DNA from: Alphaproteobacteria bacterium
Lineage (GTDB): Bacteria > Pseudomonadota > Alphaproteobacteria > SMXQ01
DNA: 34,269 nt
NCBI GenBank assembly: GCA_009380075.1
Contig: WHSO01000035.1
Coordinates: 1 to 34,269 of the forward strand
Reading direction: 5' to 3'
Shown: positions 31,534 through 34,269 of the stretch, one piece after another
How positions within the stretch are numbered: the stretch's first letter is position 1
How the letters are laid out: every line of letters starts with the position of its first letter
Notes under the pieces: model-generated
The model's database searches: none
What the model saw: only the letters and a program-made list of their open reading frames with translations
What the model was told of the DNA's origin: nothing
Position numbers and translations under genes: made by a program

Positions 31534-32189
31534 ACCAGACGGACAACCTGATCCGGCGTCTCGCCGCCGGCTGCGTGGGAACGGCAAGCCTGCCCTCGCC
31601 ACAGCGGCGCATGCTGTCGTGGTTTGCAGCTTCCATTCCCTACGTCGCGCTCGTGGTCCTGGTCATGTCGCCCAGGCCGGACCTGTTCGACAAGGTCATG
31701 GACACCCGGTTCGTGATCGAACAGTCCGGTGCCCTCCTCACGGCACTGACCGCGGCGATGGCGGCTTTCTGTGCCACCATTCCGGGCCTTCCGACCTGGC
31801 GCCTCCTCTTGCCGCTTGCGCCTCTGGCCCTCTGGGTCGGCAGCCTGGGCCAGGGCTGCCTCTCGGCGCTCTTCGAGAGAGGGACGGCGGCGCTGAAGCT
31901 CATGCCCGACCTGATCTGCTTCCCGGCCATCCTGATGGTCAGCCTGCTGCCGGCCATCCTGATGATAACGATGCTCCGTCGCGGGGCGCCGCTGATGCCC
32001 AAGATCACGGTGGCTTACGGTGCCCTGGCCGCGACGGCGCTTGGCAATTTCGGCCTGCGCCTGTTCCATCCGCAGGATGCGAGCCTGATGGTGCTGGTCT
32101 GGCAGTTTGGTACGGTGGTCATCCTCACCGCGTTCGCCAGCCTGTTCGGACGCCGTCTTCTGCGGTGGCGCCACGTTGCCGCCACATGA
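31530..32189 (+). CDS. nrsF: NrsF-like (DUF1109) membrane anti-sigma factor
   Basis: A 219-residue inner-membrane protein with about six hydrophobic segments, among them SWFAASIPYVALVVLVMSP, LAPLALWVGSLGQGCL, and AILMVSLLPAILMITML. This is the DUF1109 pattern known from NrsF, the negative regulator of SigF in Caulobacter. The short cytoplasmic N-terminus (MNQTDNLIRRLAAG) is expected to bind the sigma factor. The ATG overlaps the sigma gene stop by four bases, so the two are made in fixed proportion. In Caulobacter this pair responds to heavy metals and oxidative stress; a similar trigger is likely here but not shown. Confidence 0.85.
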   Translation: MNQTDNLIRRLAAGCVGTASLPSPQRRMLSWFAASIPYVALVVLVMSPRPDLFDKVMDTRFVIEQSGALLTALTAAMAAFCATIPGLPTWRLLLPLAPLALWVGSLGQGCLSALFERGTAALKLMPDLICFPAILMVSLLPAILMITMLRRGAPLMPKITVAYGALAATALGNFGLRLFHPQDASLMVLVWQFGTVVILTAFASLFGRRLLRWRHVAAT

Positions 32190-32226
32190 CGATGCGCCCC
32201 AAGTTCAACGGGAGGCACGCCTGCAC

Positions 32227-32904
32227 ATGAGCGTACCTCTCCGCAAGAATGAACGCCTTGTCTCCGCCGCCTATGAGGTGATGGAGTGCATGCGCGTGCT
32301 GCACAAGAGCGGCAGCAATCTGGTGGCGGAGGCGCTTCAGAAGAACGAGTTCATCGAGTGGGAGCATTATCCCCCCGACGACGTGTATGACCCGGAATCG
32401 CGGGCTCAATACTATTTTCACGCCCACCCGGTGTCTGAAGTGCGCTTCTCCGATTATGGACACTTTCATACGTTCCTTCGCTTTGACGAAGAGGCCGGAG
32501 GTTCCCGGGGCTCCGGCAATCCGCAAGACCCGAACAGTGGCGGCATCTGCCACATTGTCGGAATCTCGATGACGCGGGAGGGTCTCCCCGAACGGCTGTT
32601 CACGGTCAATCGCTGGGTTACAGGAGAATCCTGGCGTCCCGCGGCCGAGATCACAGAAACGCTTGACCGTTTTGAAATCGACCTGAGTTCGCCGTCCTGG
32701 CCGCTCAATCGCTGGCTCTCGGCGATGGTTGTGCTTTACCGCGCCGAAATCACTGTGTTGCTCAAGGAGCGGGACGAGAGGATTGCGTCCTGGGAAGCCG
32801 CGCATCCAGGCACCGACGTGCTGGAAGACAGAGCGCTGGAAATTACCTCGGCGCTTGAGATTTCCTTGGACCGGAAGATAAAGGCGCTTCAAGCAACCGC
32901 CTGA
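32227..32904 (+). CDS. Uncharacterised 225-residue cytoplasmic protein
   Basis: The gene is convincing by context and composition, but I do not recognise a named function. The protein has no signal peptide or membrane segment. Notable regions are EWEHYPPDDVYDPESRAQYY, then FHAHP and GHFHTFLRF, and GICHIVGISMTREGLPERLF, which has the look of a ligand- or metal-binding His cluster. The C-terminus is helical and charged (VLLKERDERIASWEAAHPG). The ATG at 32,227 has GGGAGG about ten bases upstream; a longer frame to 32,107 overlaps the anti-sigma gene and is unlikely. It starts 37 bases after the NrsF-like gene and precedes the DUF547 gene by 10 bases, so it belongs to the sigma operon. Confidence 0.7.
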   Translation: MSVPLRKNERLVSAAYEVMECMRVLHKSGSNLVAEALQKNEFIEWEHYPPDDVYDPESRAQYYFHAHPVSEVRFSDYGHFHTFLRFDEEAGGSRGSGNPQDPNSGGICHIVGISMTREGLPERLFTVNRWVTGESWRPAAEITETLDRFEIDLSSPSWPLNRWLSAMVVLYRAEITVLLKERDERIASWEAAHPGTDVLEDRALEITSALEISLDRKIKALQATA

Positions 32905-32914
32905 GGAGAAAACC

Positions 32915-33729
32915 GTGCGGATGACTCGCCGGACGATATTGCTGGCTCTGCTCTTGCTGGCGCTTCCCTATCGAGGTGCCATAGCGGCTCCCCGGGCGGA
33001 GTTGTGGGCGAAATGGCTCACACACGATCCGACTCCCCGAAAAGCCATCGACCACACATCCTGGGCCCAATTTCTGAGGCATTATGTGCAGGTCGGCCAT
33101 GATGGGATCAATCGCGTCACCTATGCGTCGGTAAGCAGGGACGACAGAGAAAAGCTCGACCCTACGTGGACGGGCTAGCCTCCATCAGGATCCGTACCTA
33201 TGCGTGCCGCGAGCAATTTGCCTACTGGGTGAACCTGTACAACGCGCTTACGGTTCAACTTGTTCTCCGTCACTACCCCATCAAGAGCATTCGGGAGATT
33301 CGCATTTCGCCGGGGTGGTTCTCCGTCGGGCCCTGGGGTAAGAAGCTGGTTGTCGTCGAGGGAGAAAGACTGAGCCTCGACGACATCGAGCACCGGATTC
33401 TCCGGCCGATTTGGAAAGACCCACGGATTCACTATGCGGTCAATTGCGCCGCCGTGGGGTGTCCGAACCTGCAGCCCCGGCCCTTCACGGCGGACGGATT
33501 CGAGCAAATGCTGGATCAAGCGGCACAGGGCTTCGTGAACCACCCGAAAGGGGCGCGTGTCGTTGACGGGAAGCTCCACGTCTCGAGCATCTATGACTGG
33601 TACAAGGAGGACTTCGGAAGCAGCGATACAGGCATCATCGCCCATTTGAGGCATTACGCGGACGAGGGCCTGGCGAGGATCTTGAGAGCATCTCCGCTAT
33701 CCAGGAACATGATTACGACTGGTCACTGA
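32915..33729 (+). pseudogene. DUF547 secreted protein, split by a one-base frameshift
   Basis: The first part (32,915-33,178) starts with GTG preceded by GAGGAG, has a signal peptide ending RGAIA, and reads on to LRHYVQVGHDGINRVTYASV and KLDPTWTG before a stop. The second part (frame of 33,166-33,729) continues with YVDGLASIRIRTY, then the DUF547 landmarks EQFAYWVNLYNALTVQL, IHYAVNCAAVGCPNLQPRPF and SSIYDWYKEDFG. Adding one base in the C run at 33,160-33,162 joins them as KLDPYVDGLAS and gives a normal protein of about 271 residues. DUF547 proteins are secreted or periplasmic, of unknown role. The break is either a recent mutation or a sequencing error in the homopolymer. Confidence 0.82.
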
Positions 33730-33846
33730 ACGACGCACCCGCGGCCAGTTTCCCAAGATTCCGACACAGTTGAGGGCCGACGCACCGTTGTTCGGTTTGA
33801 CGAGGACGGTTGTCCGCAACGTCGGGCTTTGACCGACCATTTCATG

Positions 33847-34245
33847 CTATTCTTTCTTCCCCCGCCATTCCTCGGTGGTGTCGAAGACCTCTTCGGCGAG
33901 GTGCATGGCGCCGTTGGCGGCGGGCAGGCCGCAGTAGAGGCCCGACTGGAGGATCGCCTCCTTGATCTCGGCGCGCGTCACGCCGGTGTTGGCGGCGGAA
34001 CGCAGGTGCATGCGCAATTCGGCCTCGCGGTTGAGCGCCACCAGCATGACGATGGTGATGAGGCTGCGGGTCTTCTTGTCGAGGCCGGGGCGCGACCACA
34101 CCTCGCCCCAGGCGTAGCGGGTGATGAAATCCTGGAAGTCGGCGTTGAAGTCGTTGCGGTTCTTCTCGGCACGATCGACGTGGGAGTCGCCCAGCACCGA
34201 GCGCCGCGTGCTCATGCCCTGCTTGTGACGGTCGCGTTCGTCCAT
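33847..34245 (-). CDS. pcaC: 4-carboxymuconolactone decarboxylase-like protein
   Basis: A 132-residue protein of the length of PcaC. The conserved path is GEVWSRPGLDKKTRSLITIV, ALNREAELRMHLRSAANTGV, EIKEAILQSGLYCGLPAANG. There is no Cys-x2-Cys, which separates it from the AhpD-like trio of the same superfamily. PcaC converts 4-carboxymuconolactone to beta-ketoadipate enol-lactone in the protocatechuate ortho-cleavage route, and the intradiol dioxygenase at 20,171 could be upstream in that pathway, although 13 kb away. Many homologs of this length have other or unknown roles. GGAGG five bases before the ATG fixes the start. Sequence beyond 34,269 would show its operon. Confidence 0.75.
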   Translation of the reverse strand: MDERDRHKQGMSTRRSVLGDSHVDRAEKNRNDFNADFQDFITRYAWGEVWSRPGLDKKTRSLITIVMLVALNREAELRMHLRSAANTGVTRAEIKEAILQSGLYCGLPAANGAMHLAEEVFDTTEEWRGKKE

Positions 34246-34269
34246 GATCCCCTCCGCCCCTACTTTCGC

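Noticed and set aside
33821-33837. Possible terminator between the DUF547 gene and pcaC-like gene
   Set aside because: A 5-base stem (GTCGG/CCGAC) without a T-tract is not convincing.

Overview
The window looks like chromosome of a GC-rich alphaproteobacterium, perhaps a free-living Rhodospirillales-like species. The reasons are strong G/C third positions, several tripartite tricarboxylate transporter (TTT) components, an ECF sigma factor paired with a DUF1109/NrsF anti-sigma factor, and many genes for breaking down aromatic acids. No rRNA, tRNA, CRISPR array, integrase or transposase was seen. The taxonomic guess is inference from gene content only.

Positions 1-7,062: a truncated TonB-type gene converges on a five-gene minus-strand operon. 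In transcription order the operon encodes an AbgB-like M20 amidohydrolase, a class II aldolase-like protein, a gentisate 1,2-dioxygenase-like bicupin, and the alpha and beta subunits of a Rieske ring-hydroxylating oxygenase. It reads as release of an aromatic acid from an amide conjugate, ring hydroxylation, then gentisate-type ring cleavage. A divergent TTT-type binding protein (5,791-7,062) probably supplies a substrate.

Positions 7,088-13,070: a NicX/M29-like enzyme is divergent from a plus-strand operon holding a haem-oxygenase-fold diiron-type oxidase (HDO-like) and three consecutive paralogous bicupins. The group is rich in predicted non-haem iron enzymes and matches no pathway I know. 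Operator-like inverted repeats lie in the 468-bp divergent gap.

Positions 13,095-22,820: a minus-strand transport block (a TctA-TctB fusion, a TctC-type binding protein and an NMT1/SsuA-like protein without a signal peptide) is divergent from a plus-strand catabolic block. That block encodes a 4-oxalomesaconate tautomerase-like protein (GalD), a 4-oxalomesaconate hydratase-like protein (GalB), an intradiol dioxygenase and a thiamine diphosphate enzyme. An intradiol enzyme beside GalB and GalD suggests a gallate route that does not use the extradiol GalA.

Positions 22,971-33,729: this part has a different character, mostly redox and envelope-stress genes. It holds a membrane-anchored FMN glutamate-synthase-like protein, a 48-codon secreted peptide gene, a stand-alone receiver protein, and three tandem AhpD-like proteins. 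Next comes a minus-strand set: a secreted protein of Asn-Pro-Cys (NPC) repeats, a cytochrome P460 with its own NPC-repeat region, an OmpR regulator and a DUF3179 protein. Divergent from these are an ECF sigma factor, its NrsF-like anti-sigma factor, an unrecognised protein and a frameshifted DUF547 gene. A GTAACC-N16-CGAA promoter upstream of the NPC-repeat gene links it to the neighbouring sigma factor. This ECF/NrsF-NPC-repeat-P460 module is the best candidate for an undescribed system. A PcaC-like decarboxylase gene closes the window.
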